The translations under genes were made by a program, and so were the position numbers. The notes under the pieces were generated by a model. It did no database searches. It saw only the letters and a program-made list of their open reading frames with translations, and had not been told where the DNA came from. DNA of 64,000 bases from an uncultured Latescibacterota bacterium (lineage in GTDB: Bacteria; Latescibacterota; UBA2968): the NCBI GenBank assembly GCA_958295785.1, contig OY282377.1, forward strand, positions 4,404,896 through 4,468,895, in the 5' to 3' direction. Below, piece after piece: positions 45,615 to 54,717 of the stretch; positions within the stretch are counted from its first letter, which is position 1; each line of letters opens with the position of its first letter.

Positions 45615-47483
45615 TTATGCTTCGGGTTGCTTTTCGTTTTCGACCAATGACAAAGACCGCGTGTTTGCAATGTGGCGCAAGAGGGCCTCAAACGCTGTGA
45701 CCGGCATCGCGTTTAAGTTTTCGCCACTGCGTAGGCGCACGGATACGGATTCGCCTTGCACCTCGCGGTCGCCCACGACGAGCATATAGGGGATTTTCCG
45801 CAGTTGCGCGTTGCGAATTTTGGCATTGATGCGGTTGTTGCTCTCGTCGATCTCCACGCGAAAGCCGGCTTGGGCAAGGCGCGCTGTGACCTGCTGTGCG
45901 TAGGCGATATGCCGGTCGGAAATCGGAATCAAAACCGCTTGGATGGGCGCGAGCCAAACCGGAAATGCCCCCGCGTACAATTCGATGAGATAGGCGACCA
46001 TCCGCTCCATTGTGCTGAGGACGCCCCGGTGAATGATCACGGGATGGCATTCGCGGTCATCTCGATCAATGTATGTCAGATCGAACTGATTGGGCAGGTG
46101 AAAGTCAATTTGAATGGTGGAATACGTCTCTTCGCGGCCCAACACATCGCGGAATTGAATGTCGAGTTTGGGGCCGTAAAATGCCGCTTCGCCGGGCACT
46201 TCGACATAGGGGAGATCGAGGGCGTCCATTGTCTCGCGCAACATATCCTCGGCCATATCCCACATGGCGTCGTTATCGACGTATTTTTCGCTGTCCGCTT
46301 TGTCTCGCAGCGAAAGCCGGTACGCATAATCCGCAATGCCCAAGGTGCGATAGGCGCGTTCAACCAAGCGCATCACATTGGCAAATTCCTCTTTGACTTG
46401 GCTCGGGGAGCAAAAAATGTGCGCGTCGTTCAAGGTCATCGCACGCACGCGGCTCAGGCCGCCCATCTTACCGGATTTTTCAAACCGGTACATGGTGCCC
46501 AATTCGGCGATGCGGATCGGCAAATCCCGATAGCTGTGGAGCTTTGACGCATAGATCAAGATGTGATGCGGGCAGTTCATCGGGCGCAACACCAAGTTTT
46601 CATTTTTCAATTCAATGGGCGGAAACATCTCGTCCTTGTAGTGCTCCCAATGCCCCGATTTTTCGTACAGCTCTTGTTTCCCCAAGTGCGGGGAATAGAC
46701 GTGCATATAACCCGCTTTGCGCTCTTCTTCCTCGATATATTCCTCAATCAGCCGCCGCACCGTGGCGCCATTAGGTAGCCATATCGGAAGCCCTGTGCCG
46801 ATAAATTCGTGGCCCATAAAGAGTTCGAGTTCGCGGCCCAATCGCCGGTGATCGCGCCTTTGGGCTTCCTCGAGGCGTTTGAGGTGGGCATGGAGTTCGG
46901 TCTTGTCGCGCCAAGCCGTGCCGTAAATGCGCGTGAGCATGGGATTTTGTTCATCGCCGTGCCAGTACGCGCTCGACACGTTCATCAGCTTGAAGGCGTT
47001 GAATTTTATCTCGCCGGTATGCTCCATGTGCGGCCCGCGACACAGATCGAGAAAGGTGTCTTGTCGATAGACCGTAATTGCGGTCTGCTGCGCGTCTGGC
47101 AACGCATTGCCGTATTCGTCATATCCGCCCTGGGTCAGGCCCTCGACGAGTTCGAGTTTATACGGATTATCCCGAAAAAGTTCGCGTGCTTCATCCGGCC
47201 CGACTTCTCGAACGCGAAAGGAATGGCGACCGCGGATGATCTCTTTCATCCTGTTCTCAATCCCCTTCAGATCTTCTTCTCCCAACTTATCGGGCAAATC
47301 GAAGTCGTAATAAAACCCGTTTTCTATGGGCGGGCCAATCGCCGTCATGGTTCCCGGATATCGCTCGATCACCGCTTGCGCCATGATGTGCGCGAGTGAA
47401 TGGCGGATGCGATACAGATCGGGATCATAGCCTTCCGGTATGTTCTGATCTGCTTGGGCTTTTAGATCGTTTTCCGCGTTCAT
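45615..47483 (-). CDS. thrS: Threonyl-tRNA synthetase, without N-terminal TGS domain
   Basis: 622 residues. It charges tRNA-Thr. The editing domain starts almost at the N-terminus (RHSLAHIMAQAVIERYPG and ENGFYYDFDLP) with only about 25 residues before it, so the usual 60-residue TGS domain is missing. Catalytic class II core: zinc ligands in RPMNCPHHI, LNDAHIFC and VIIHRGVLST; motif 2 around MYRFEKSGKMGGLSRVR. A C-terminal anticodon-binding domain is present (QAVLIPISDRHIAYAQQVTA). Otherwise complete. Confidence 0.93.
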   Translation of the reverse strand: MNAENDLKAQADQNIPEGYDPDLYRIRHSLAHIMAQAVIERYPGTMTAIGPPIENGFYYDFDLPDKLGEEDLKGIENRMKEIIRGRHSFRVREVGPDEARELFRDNPYKLELVEGLTQGGYDEYGNALPDAQQTAITVYRQDTFLDLCRGPHMEHTGEIKFNAFKLMNVSSAYWHGDEQNPMLTRIYGTAWRDKTELHAHLKRLEEAQRRDHRRLGRELELFMGHEFIGTGLPIWLPNGATVRRLIEEYIEEEERKAGYMHVYSPHLGKQELYEKSGHWEHYKDEMFPPIELKNENLVLRPMNCPHHILIYASKLHSYRDLPIRIAELGTMYRFEKSGKMGGLSRVRAMTLNDAHIFCSPSQVKEEFANVMRLVERAYRTLGIADYAYRLSLRDKADSEKYVDNDAMWDMAEDMLRETMDALDLPYVEVPGEAAFYGPKLDIQFRDVLGREETYSTIQIDFHLPNQFDLTYIDRDDRECHPVIIHRGVLSTMERMVAYLIELYAGAFPVWLAPIQAVLIPISDRHIAYAQQVTARLAQAGFRVEIDESNNRINAKIRNAQLRKIPYMLVVGDREVQGESVSVRLRSGENLNAMPVTAFEALLRHIANTRSLSLVENEKQPEA

Positions 47484-47513
47484 ATTTTTTCCTTTTTCTG
47501 TGTGTGAAAGTGG

Positions 47514-49919
47514 TCAGTGGTTGCTTTTCCCCGCGTGTTGCCAAGCGAGTTCTGCCCGCAATGCGGCTTCGGTGGTTTCGGTAGCAACGAAAAAATTTGC
47601 TGGATAACGCGCATATTCCAAAAGCGACGTGTAAATCGCATCTGCCTCATAGCGATTCAACCCCAAGCCCGCCAAATATTGGAGGCGCGAATTGCGATCC
47701 AAATTGATCTCGGCACCCGCGAGCCAGTCGCCGAGGTCAGGGGCGCGCCCGGCATAGGTTGACAGCAGCGCGATAGCCGATCCCAAAGACACCTCGCCAA
47801 GCGACGCCCAGACCTCGGTGTGATCGTCTCTGTCCAACCGCGCTTGAAGGGCGTCCACGTCAATGACCCGTTGCGATTTTGTGCCCATGAGGACGACGTC
47901 ATATCCCTCGCCTTCGTCCTGATTGCCCCAAATTGTCCCGTGCGGAAACACCTGAAAAAAGGTCGCGATTTCGCTTTTGACCGCATCTATCCGCGATTCG
48001 TATAGGGGCACCCACTGCGTCACAACCCCGCCGGGGTTCAGGTGTTTTTTGCACAGCGCGAAATACTCTTTTGAATACAGCGCGCCGGCGCCCTTCACCC
48101 AAGGGTGGATGGGGTCGGACGTAATAATATCAAATTTCTCATCTGTTGTCACCAGATAATGCCGCGCATCGTCGAGCACGACCTCTACGCGGGGGTCTTG
48201 CAAGACCGCGTAATTTTCAGGGCCAAAATACGTCTTGGCAACAGGCGGGATCAGCGGCTCGATCTCGCAGATCACAATGCGTTCAACACTCGGATGCAGA
48301 AGAAATGTTCCTGCTGTCACGCCTGCGCCACACCCCACCACGAGAACGGATCGCGGCTCTGGGTGCATCAGCGCAGAGAGGTGCCCCAGCAGGCGCTGCA
48401 AGCGCATATCTTGGGGTTCGCTGGACGCGACAATTTTTCCACTGACGTGAAAATTGCGAACGCCCGTGTCCAACTCGGACACGGCTATTGATGCGTTCAT
48501 CCCCTCGCCCACATAGAGATAACGGGCCTCATCGCCCCAATCGAGAAGCGAGCGACCATAAGCGATCAGCGCGGGCGGTGGCGCGGGCAGGTACCATATC
48601 AGCAGGGCGACGCCCACCACAACGGCAACCCAGCGATCTGATCGGACGGGCTGACCTCGGTTGCGCGCCTGCCACAGCCTTTGCCCAAACATCAACGCGG
48701 CCGCGCAGGCGGACAGGACGAGCAGAACTCGCTGTGCGGTTTGCGTTCCCAAAAGCGCGATCACCACCACGCTAAAACCGAGCGCCCCCACAATGGCGCC
48801 CGCGGTATTGGCCGCGTACACGTTGCCGGCGAGCGCGCCCGGATCGCGGTCTTGCGTACTCGCCGCTGCAAGGGCCAGCGGAAAACTCATGCCCCACAGC
48901 ACTGTTGCCGGGAAAATTGCGACAAAACAACGCAGCAAGTCCAACTGAAATCGCACGGCAACGGTTCCGCCCGGCGTCCAGTAGGGAAGCAGTTGGGAAA
49001 GCGCGTAAGCCGCCCATGCAATCGCCCCCACGAGAAGGAGTTGGCACCACCCCAGCGCGATTTTGGGATTAAATTTTCCCTGCGAAAGATAGGCGCCCGC
49101 GCTGCTGCCCGCGCCCAGCCCGATCAGAAAGACGCCCAAGATGATCGAAAACGCATATACGGTCGCGCCCATCATCAGGGCCAGCAACCGCGTCCAGATT
49201 ACCTGCGCGCCGAGGGCACACGCGCCGGACATGGCGATGGCGACATAGACGCGCCATGCGTTTGCGATCCACAAATTGCGCGTGGGGGGCTCCGATGCGG
49301 CGTATTCGGCGCGGCGCGCCAAGCCATATCCGATGAGTGCTACGGCGATGTTCAACGCGACTGCCACATAAGTCGCTGTGACCACGTCGTAGAGGCGCAG
49401 GAGGTAAAACCCGGCGAACAAACAACCGCACACTGCGCCCACGATATTGCCGCCGTAAAAAAAACCGAGCCATGAAACGCCACGCGGGGTCGACGTGGTC
49501 CACCGCGCTATCGCGGGCAGGGTCGCGCCCATCAACACTGTGGGCGGAAAGAGGCAGAACGCGCAGACCATTCCGCGCAAGAGATGCCCCCACAAGCCCT
49601 GCGTTGCCGCGCCGATGTAGAATTTGCCGATCAGTGGCAACACGGACAGCAAGACGATGCCCATGATGCCGATGCCCAGTTCCAACAGCGCATAGACCCG
49701 CAAGGGATGGTGGCGCGTTGAAATGACGCGCGAAAGCATCACGCTGCCCACGCACATCCCGCCCATGAACGTGCCGAGCAAGATACCGAGGGAAATGGCC
49801 GAGGATCCGATAACGAGTTGCAGCATCTGAAACCAGACGATTTCGTAAATGAGCGCGGCGCATCCACTGCCCACGAACAGAACCACGAGCAGGGACAGAA
49901 ATTTTGGGTTTGTGTTCAT
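47514..49919 (-). CDS. Membrane-anchored spermidine-synthase-like protein
   Basis: 801 residues. The N-terminal half has many transmembrane helices (for example FVGSGCAALIYEIVWFQMLQ and LGFFYGGNIVGAVCGCLFAG). The C-terminal half is a class I methyltransferase/spermidine-synthase fold with SVLVVGCGAGVTAGTFLLHP, VICEIEPLIPPVAKTYF, VEVVLDDARHYL and SDPIHPWVKGAGALYSKEYF. Such fusions are common in bacteria, and their substrate is uncertain. An IS701 copy begins its left end 12 bases upstream of the ATG, and no ribosome-binding site is visible there. Confidence 0.83.
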   Translation of the reverse strand: MNTNPKFLSLLVVLFVGSGCAALIYEIVWFQMLQLVIGSSAISLGILLGTFMGGMCVGSVMLSRVISTRHHPLRVYALLELGIGIMGIVLLSVLPLIGKFYIGAATQGLWGHLLRGMVCAFCLFPPTVLMGATLPAIARWTTSTPRGVSWLGFFYGGNIVGAVCGCLFAGFYLLRLYDVVTATYVAVALNIAVALIGYGLARRAEYAASEPPTRNLWIANAWRVYVAIAMSGACALGAQVIWTRLLALMMGATVYAFSIILGVFLIGLGAGSSAGAYLSQGKFNPKIALGWCQLLLVGAIAWAAYALSQLLPYWTPGGTVAVRFQLDLLRCFVAIFPATVLWGMSFPLALAAASTQDRDPGALAGNVYAANTAGAIVGALGFSVVVIALLGTQTAQRVLLVLSACAAALMFGQRLWQARNRGQPVRSDRWVAVVVGVALLIWYLPAPPPALIAYGRSLLDWGDEARYLYVGEGMNASIAVSELDTGVRNFHVSGKIVASSEPQDMRLQRLLGHLSALMHPEPRSVLVVGCGAGVTAGTFLLHPSVERIVICEIEPLIPPVAKTYFGPENYAVLQDPRVEVVLDDARHYLVTTDEKFDIITSDPIHPWVKGAGALYSKEYFALCKKHLNPGGVVTQWVPLYESRIDAVKSEIATFFQVFPHGTIWGNQDEGEGYDVVLMGTKSQRVIDVDALQARLDRDDHTEVWASLGEVSLGSAIALLSTYAGRAPDLGDWLAGAEINLDRNSRLQYLAGLGLNRYEADAIYTSLLEYARYPANFFVATETTEAALRAELAWQHAGKSNH

Positions 49920-49931
49920 AAAGTAAATATT

Positions 49932-51023
49932 TAGGACTTACGCATGCTGAGTTAAAAAAGGGTGCAATTCCGTAAAATGAATCACTTTGAGGAGGTGTCA
50001 ATGGACCGACCGACGCGTTTGGATTACTGTCAGTATCTGCTTAGCAGTCCCCTCAACTATACCTTGACCCATTTCGCCGACCATAGCGAAGGGTTCAGTC
50101 ATGATATGATCAACCGCTATCTCGCCGGTGATCGTATCCCACCCCGCTTGGTGTGGGAACACGTCAAAGACCACATCGCGTTGACGCCTGAAGGCTATGT
50201 GATCTTTGATGACACGGTTTTAGACAAGCGACACGCACGCAAGATCGCGTTAGTGCGCCGTCAATATAGCGGCAACGCCCAAGGCGTCATCAATGGCATT
50301 GGGGTGGTCACATGTGTCTATGTCAATCCGCAAGAGGATCGGTTCTGGCTGATTGACTATCGGATTTATGACCCGCAAGGCGATGGCAAAACCAAATTGG
50401 ATCCTCTCAAGGACATGCTCTCTGCGTTGGTCTATCAGAAGCGCCTTCCTTTTACCGGGGTCTTGATGGACAGTTGGTATGCGACAAAAACGGTCATGCG
50501 ACACATAGAGCAGATGCAAAAAACCTATTATTGTCCCCTCAAGACGAACCGGCTCGTGGACGATTCGGCAGGCACAACCCCCTACCAGCGCGTAGATAGC
50601 TTAACTTGGACGAAAGCGCAACGCAAACAAGGCAAGTCAATTAAAATCAGAGGGTTCCCCAAAGACCACAAAGTGAAATTATTCCGGGTGGCGTCTGCTG
50701 CCAGACGCACGGCGTATGTCGTAACTAACGACCATGCTCAAAACGATTCTTCAGTGGTACAACAGGTGTGTCACCAAAGATGGAAAATTGAGCAATTTCA
50801 CCGCGAAGTCAAACAAGTGACCGGGCTTGAAAAGTGTCAATGTCGATTGGCACGCATTGTACGAAATCATATTGGGTGTGCGATGTTCGTTTGGATAAGA
50901 CTCGAGCAGGTGGCCTATCAAACAGGACAAACCATTTATCAAGTCAAATACCGGGGGATGGCTGACTTCTTGAGACAACAACTCAAAGCACCTCATATTC
51001 CAATGGAGATTGCGTAAGTCCTA
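49932..51023 (+). mobile_element. IS701-type insertion sequence, copy 3
   Basis: 1,092 bp, ends TAGGACTTACGC, flanked by TATT on both sides (49928-49931, 51024-51027). It lies between the start of the spermidine-synthase-like gene and the dioxygenase cluster. Confidence 0.88.
50001..51017 (+). CDS. IS701 family transposase (copy 3, intact)
   Basis: 338 residues, ATG 50001 behind GAGGAGG. Differs from copy 1 at a modest number of positions. DDE candidates IFDDTVLDKR, GVLMDSWYATK and WKIEQFHRE are conserved, so it is presumably functional. Confidence 0.9.
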   Translation: MDRPTRLDYCQYLLSSPLNYTLTHFADHSEGFSHDMINRYLAGDRIPPRLVWEHVKDHIALTPEGYVIFDDTVLDKRHARKIALVRRQYSGNAQGVINGIGVVTCVYVNPQEDRFWLIDYRIYDPQGDGKTKLDPLKDMLSALVYQKRLPFTGVLMDSWYATKTVMRHIEQMQKTYYCPLKTNRLVDDSAGTTPYQRVDSLTWTKAQRKQGKSIKIRGFPKDHKVKLFRVASAARRTAYVVTNDHAQNDSSVVQQVCHQRWKIEQFHREVKQVTGLEKCQCRLARIVRNHIGCAMFVWIRLEQVAYQTGQTIYQVKYRGMADFLRQQLKAPHIPMEIA

Positions 51024-51066
51024 TATTCAAAGGAGAGACGGGAGACGGCCGCCCGGCCCCATCTCC

Positions 51067-51117
51067 GTAGGGACAGGCCCCCGTGCCTGTCCTTGCACCT
51101 AGCGGCGCGGCGGGGGC
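51067..51117. repeat. 51-bp repeat upstream of a dioxygenase gene, copy A
   Basis: GTAGGGACAGGCCCCCGTGC unit plus a tail (TTGCACCTAGCGGCGCGGCG) that recurs at 52090-52140 upstream of the next dioxygenase gene with one or two differences. Confidence 0.75.
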
Positions 51118-51126
51118 ATATAGTGA

Positions 51127-51155
51127 TTGTCTCTAAACTTCACTTTTCTTAAATT
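51127..51155 (+). promoter_or_regulatory. Putative promoter of first phytanoyl-CoA dioxygenase-like gene
   Basis: TTGTCT (51127-51132), 17-base spacer, TAAATT (51150-51155), 50 bases before the ATG. Confidence 0.5.
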
Positions 51156-51204
51156 CAACAACCGACTGCGACTTTGTGCAACCCTATTTTTGAAGGAGTT
51201 CGTC

Positions 51205-51978
51205 ATGCAACTCACGACCGAACAAATCCGCGAATTTTACGACCGCGGGTATGTCAAAATCCCCGGTGCCATCTCAAAAGCGATGGTTGACACGGCGCGT
51301 CAGGCCGTGAACCATTCGATTGGCACATTGGGGCCAAATGGCGAGGACATGTCCAAGCATCGCGCAGCGCAGTATTGCCGGGACTTGAATGGCAGTCCCG
51401 TGATTATGGACTTGTTCAACAACAGCCCGATCATTGCCCTTGCCGAATCGTTGATGGGGGAAGGCAATTTGCAAAAACCCATCCGAGGCGCGCAGGTGGC
51501 TCCGCGTTTTCCCAATGTCATCGGCGAAGATCCGCCCGAACCGCGTGGGCATCTCGACGGCATGGGCACGGGCACGAATGGCATGCCCAAAGGCGTGTAC
51601 CGCCGCGGGTTCACATGTTTTGCCGTCATCTATCTAGCCGATGTGCCCGAACCCTTCAGCGGCAATTATACGGTCTGGCCGGGGTCTCATCGCTTTTTTG
51701 AATCCTACTTCAAGCGCGAGGGCCTCGAAGTCCTCTCCAATGGTACGCCGCGCATTGACTTGCCCGAAGGCCCTGACATGATCACCGGCAACGCGGGCGA
51801 TCTCGTTCTCGCACACCACCAGATGGTCCACGGCGCCGGCCCGAATGCGTCTCCCAATATTCGCTACGCGGCCATTGCCCGCCTTCGCCACGTCAATTGC
51901 GATGAAAACGGCAATAAGGGCTTCCTCGACATCTGGCGCGAATTTCCCCGAGTGCGCGAAGTGCTCGCAGCGGCATGA
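51205..51978 (+). CDS. Phytanoyl-CoA dioxygenase (PhyH) family protein 1
   Basis: 257 residues, ATG after GAAGGAG. Non-haem Fe(II)/2-oxoglutarate oxygenase fold. The facial-triad HxD is likely in PRGHLDGMGTGTNG. The distal His and the 2-oxoglutarate-binding Arg are likely in MVHGAGPNASPNIRYAAIAR. LADVPEPFSGNYTVWPGSHR is the typical strand pair before the distal His. It is closely similar to protein 2 downstream, a tandem duplication. Substrate unknown; such oxygenases in marine bacteria may act on lipids or natural products. Confidence 0.88.
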   Translation: MQLTTEQIREFYDRGYVKIPGAISKAMVDTARQAVNHSIGTLGPNGEDMSKHRAAQYCRDLNGSPVIMDLFNNSPIIALAESLMGEGNLQKPIRGAQVAPRFPNVIGEDPPEPRGHLDGMGTGTNGMPKGVYRRGFTCFAVIYLADVPEPFSGNYTVWPGSHRFFESYFKREGLEVLSNGTPRIDLPEGPDMITGNAGDLVLAHHQMVHGAGPNASPNIRYAAIARLRHVNCDENGNKGFLDIWREFPRVREVLAAA

Positions 51979-52089
51979 GAAACAGCAACCACAGATGAAC
52001 GCGGATGAGATGTGAGACGGGAGACGACCGCACGGCCCCAGTCCCCAAGTAGTCAGTTGTCAGTTGTCAGTCTGCCCGGTCCCATCTCC

Positions 52090-52140
52090 GTAGGGACAGG
52101 CCCCTGTGCCTGTCCTTGCACCTAGCGGCGCGGCGGGGGC
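52090..52140. repeat. 51-bp repeat upstream of a dioxygenase gene, copy B
   Basis: Near-identical to 51067-51117. Just before it a short GTCAGTT tandem (about 52051-52070) is present. Confidence 0.75.
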
Positions 52141-52160
52141 TGAAAGCTCATTATGATGGC

Positions 52161-52189
52161 TTGACAGTTTGGGGTCGTACTGGTATTGT
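52161..52189 (+). promoter_or_regulatory. Putative promoter of second phytanoyl-CoA dioxygenase-like gene
   Basis: Consensus TTGACA (52161-52166), 17-base spacer, TATTGT (52184-52189), 78 bases before the ATG. Confidence 0.6.
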
Positions 52190-52267
52190 TTAGAAACGAT
52201 TAGCTGAATGCTTGGGGGCTGAGGGGACGGGCGGACTGACCGCTGACCACCAACAGAGAGGTTCACC

Positions 52268-53035
52268 ATGTCCATTACCGATGCACAAAAACGCCAATTC
52301 GTCGAGGAAGGCTATCTCAAAATCCCAGGTGTTGTGCCCAAAAGCATGATCGAAACCGCCTGTCGCGCGGTCAATCATTCCATTGGCAATGTGGGCATTG
52401 GCGGTGAAAACACTGCAAAACACCGCTCGGGATTTTTTTGCGCCGAACTTTTGGATGCGCCGTTCATCCTCGACATGTATAACGAGACGCCGGTGATGCA
52501 GATCGCCGAAGCCCTGATGGGCACGGGCAATGTCCTGCCGGTTGAACGCGCCAAAACCTATCCGCGCTTTCCAATGCCCCTAGGGGCAGAACCATCGCCA
52601 CCGCGCGGCCATATTGACGGCATTGGCAGCGGCACCAACGGCACGGCCAAGGGCGATTACAAGCGCGGCTTCACGGCCTTTGCCGTTATCTATCTCGCCG
52701 ATGTGCCCGAACCCTTCAGCGGCAATTTCACGGTTTGGCCCAAGTCCCATCGCTTTTTCGCGGACTATTTCAAATCGCACGGCCACGGCGTGCTCGCCCA
52801 GGGCATGCCCCGACCCGATTTGCCAGAAGACCCGGTGATGATCACCGGCAATGCGGGCGACCTCATTCTCGCACATCATCAGGTCGTCCACGGCGCGTGT
52901 CTCAACGCATCGCCCAATGTGCGCTTGGCGACCATCTCTCGCCTCAAGCACAAAGATGCCGATACAATCGGCAATGATGCGTACACAGACATCTGGCGCG
53001 AATGGCCCGGTCTTCACGACGCGCTCGAGAGTTGA
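52268..53035 (+). CDS. Phytanoyl-CoA dioxygenase (PhyH) family protein 2
   Basis: 255 residues. Iron-site motif PRGHIDGIGSGTNGTAKGDY and distal VVHGACLNASPNVRLATISR. Shares LADVPEPFSGNFTVWPKSHR and MITGNAGDLILAHHQ with protein 1, so the two arose by duplication. The stop overlaps a possible ATG (53035) of the next gene, indicating an operon with protein 3. Confidence 0.88.
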   Translation: MSITDAQKRQFVEEGYLKIPGVVPKSMIETACRAVNHSIGNVGIGGENTAKHRSGFFCAELLDAPFILDMYNETPVMQIAEALMGTGNVLPVERAKTYPRFPMPLGAEPSPPRGHIDGIGSGTNGTAKGDYKRGFTAFAVIYLADVPEPFSGNFTVWPKSHRFFADYFKSHGHGVLAQGMPRPDLPEDPVMITGNAGDLILAHHQVVHGACLNASPNVRLATISRLKHKDADTIGNDAYTDIWREWPGLHDALES

Positions 53036-53058
53036 TGGCAAATTTGAATGGGGTACCC

Positions 53059-53847
53059 ATGTCTATCGCCATTACCGAAACGCAGAAACGACAATACAGG
53101 GACGAAGGCTATTTTATCCTCGAAGCCGTTATTCCCGATCACCATCTCGAACTCTTGCGCGGGGAGTGCCAGACCTTTATCGACCAAATGCACGCACGTA
53201 TGGATGAGCAGGGCACGGACACCATTGGCATCAACCACCGCAACAAACGCTATTTTGTCTCCAACTGCTTTCGCCAGCAACCGCGCCTTCGCGCCTTTCT
53301 TTTTTCCGACCTCATGGCCGATATATGCCGCGCGACTTTGGGCGACAACGCGTACCTCTTTTGGGAACAGTACGTCGTCAAAGGTGCGGAAACCGGCATG
53401 AAATTTTCATGGCATCAGGACTCGGGCTATGTGGGGTATCCGGACCACAAACCCTATCTCACCTGCTGGTGCGCGCTGGATGATATGCGCGAAGAAAACG
53501 GCACCATTCACCTCTTGCCCTATTCGCGCAGTGGCATTCGCTCGTGGGTGCAACACATCGCGGAAGAAGGCAGCAACGACAAAGTCGGCTATTTTGGCGA
53601 CGACCCCGGCCTGATTGCAGAAGTGCCCTCGGGCAGCATTGTCGCCTTCTCCAGCCTTGTCTTTCACAGCAGCAGCCCCAACACCACCCCAAATTTGAGA
53701 CGTGCGTATCTCGGACAATACTCCTGTGAACCCATCCTCTCGCCCGATGGCAACAAACTCTGGGGCAACGCCGAACCCTTCCTCCGCAATGGGCAATCCG
53801 CAGTCGGCAACCCCTCGCCCAACTTCCCGTCGCGGCTGGATGCGTAA
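53059..53847 (+). CDS. Phytanoyl-CoA dioxygenase (PhyH) family protein 3
   Basis: 262 residues from ATG 53059; ATG 53035, overlapping the previous stop, is an alternative. Iron-site motif SWHQDSGYVGYPDHKPYLTC (HxD), then EENGTIHLLPYSRSG, distal His in SLVFHSSSPNTTPNLRRAYL. More distant from proteins 1 and 2 and closer to classical phytanoyl-CoA hydroxylases. Its stop is only six bases from the stop of convergent protein 4. Confidence 0.87.
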   Translation: MSIAITETQKRQYRDEGYFILEAVIPDHHLELLRGECQTFIDQMHARMDEQGTDTIGINHRNKRYFVSNCFRQQPRLRAFLFSDLMADICRATLGDNAYLFWEQYVVKGAETGMKFSWHQDSGYVGYPDHKPYLTCWCALDDMREENGTIHLLPYSRSGIRSWVQHIAEEGSNDKVGYFGDDPGLIAEVPSGSIVAFSSLVFHSSSPNTTPNLRRAYLGQYSCEPILSPDGNKLWGNAEPFLRNGQSAVGNPSPNFPSRLDA

Positions 53848-53853
53848 CGCCAG

Positions 53854-54702
53854 TTAGGAACTCGGATGCCCTGCCTCATCCATCAGCCGCAACCAATCCT
53901 CATGGCCTTTTGCTACCCGATCCGGGGCTATCGCGCTTTTGGCGACAAAGCCGGGCACCTGGTCGCGCCCGGTTGGCAATCTGTAATCGCTGTATCGAAT
54001 GTCCAGACTCCAGCGGATGTGGTCGGATTGATTTGGAAATGAGCGATGGACGGTCTTGTGCTGAATCAGGGCCGCGCCACCGGCTGGCAACACGGACAAA
54101 ACCCGGGGGGCCGGCGGCAACTGCGCCTCTGGAATTTCCAACTCGGACGCCACTTTTTGGTGGGGAATCATCCCACACTTATGGCTTCCGGCCAAAATTT
54201 CCAAACAGCCATTTTTCACATTGGTAGGGACCAGCGGCACCCAAAAGTTGATCATAAACGTATCTTCCACCTCTGGATCTAAAAACGCGATGTCCTGATG
54301 CCACGCCACTTCCGCTTCGCCGGGCATTTTTGCGCGGACGTTAAACTGCGGATGCACCAGAATTTCCGGGCCAATAATCGACTCGACCACGTTCAGGATG
54401 GCGGGATGGGTGAGCAAATAAAACAATCCCGCAGTCTTGTGGTCCTTGCCCAAAATCTCGCCGACAAAACGCTTGTCCGTTCCCATTGCCGCACAGAGAA
54501 GTGCCAACCGCTGATCAAATGGCGCGTCTTCAAACAGATCCTCCAATTGACCGCGCGCCTGGGCTTCCCGCGCCCTGCGTTCAATCGCCGCATGAAACTC
54601 ATCCACCAGCGGCTGATACGCCTCCACGGGCAGACATTCGTCCAGCAACAAATATCCCTCTGCTTTGTAAAAAGCAATCTGATCCTCTGTCAAACCAGCC
54701 AT
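53854..54702 (-). CDS. Phytanoyl-CoA dioxygenase (PhyH) family protein 4
   Basis: 282 residues, GGAGG before ATG 54702. Motifs: AWHQDIAFLDPEVEDTFMIN (HxD), ENG-like VKNGCLEILAGSHKCGMIPH, distal HKTVHRSFPNQSDHIRWSLD with the 2-oxoglutarate Arg. Lies downstream of protein 5 and the sulfatase on the same strand, with short spacings that indicate one transcript. Confidence 0.87.
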   Translation of the reverse strand: MAGLTEDQIAFYKAEGYLLLDECLPVEAYQPLVDEFHAAIERRAREAQARGQLEDLFEDAPFDQRLALLCAAMGTDKRFVGEILGKDHKTAGLFYLLTHPAILNVVESIIGPEILVHPQFNVRAKMPGEAEVAWHQDIAFLDPEVEDTFMINFWVPLVPTNVKNGCLEILAGSHKCGMIPHQKVASELEIPEAQLPPAPRVLSVLPAGGAALIQHKTVHRSFPNQSDHIRWSLDIRYSDYRLPTGRDQVPGFVAKSAIAPDRVAKGHEDWLRLMDEAGHPSS

Positions 54703-54717
54703 CGTTCACCTCCTGTT

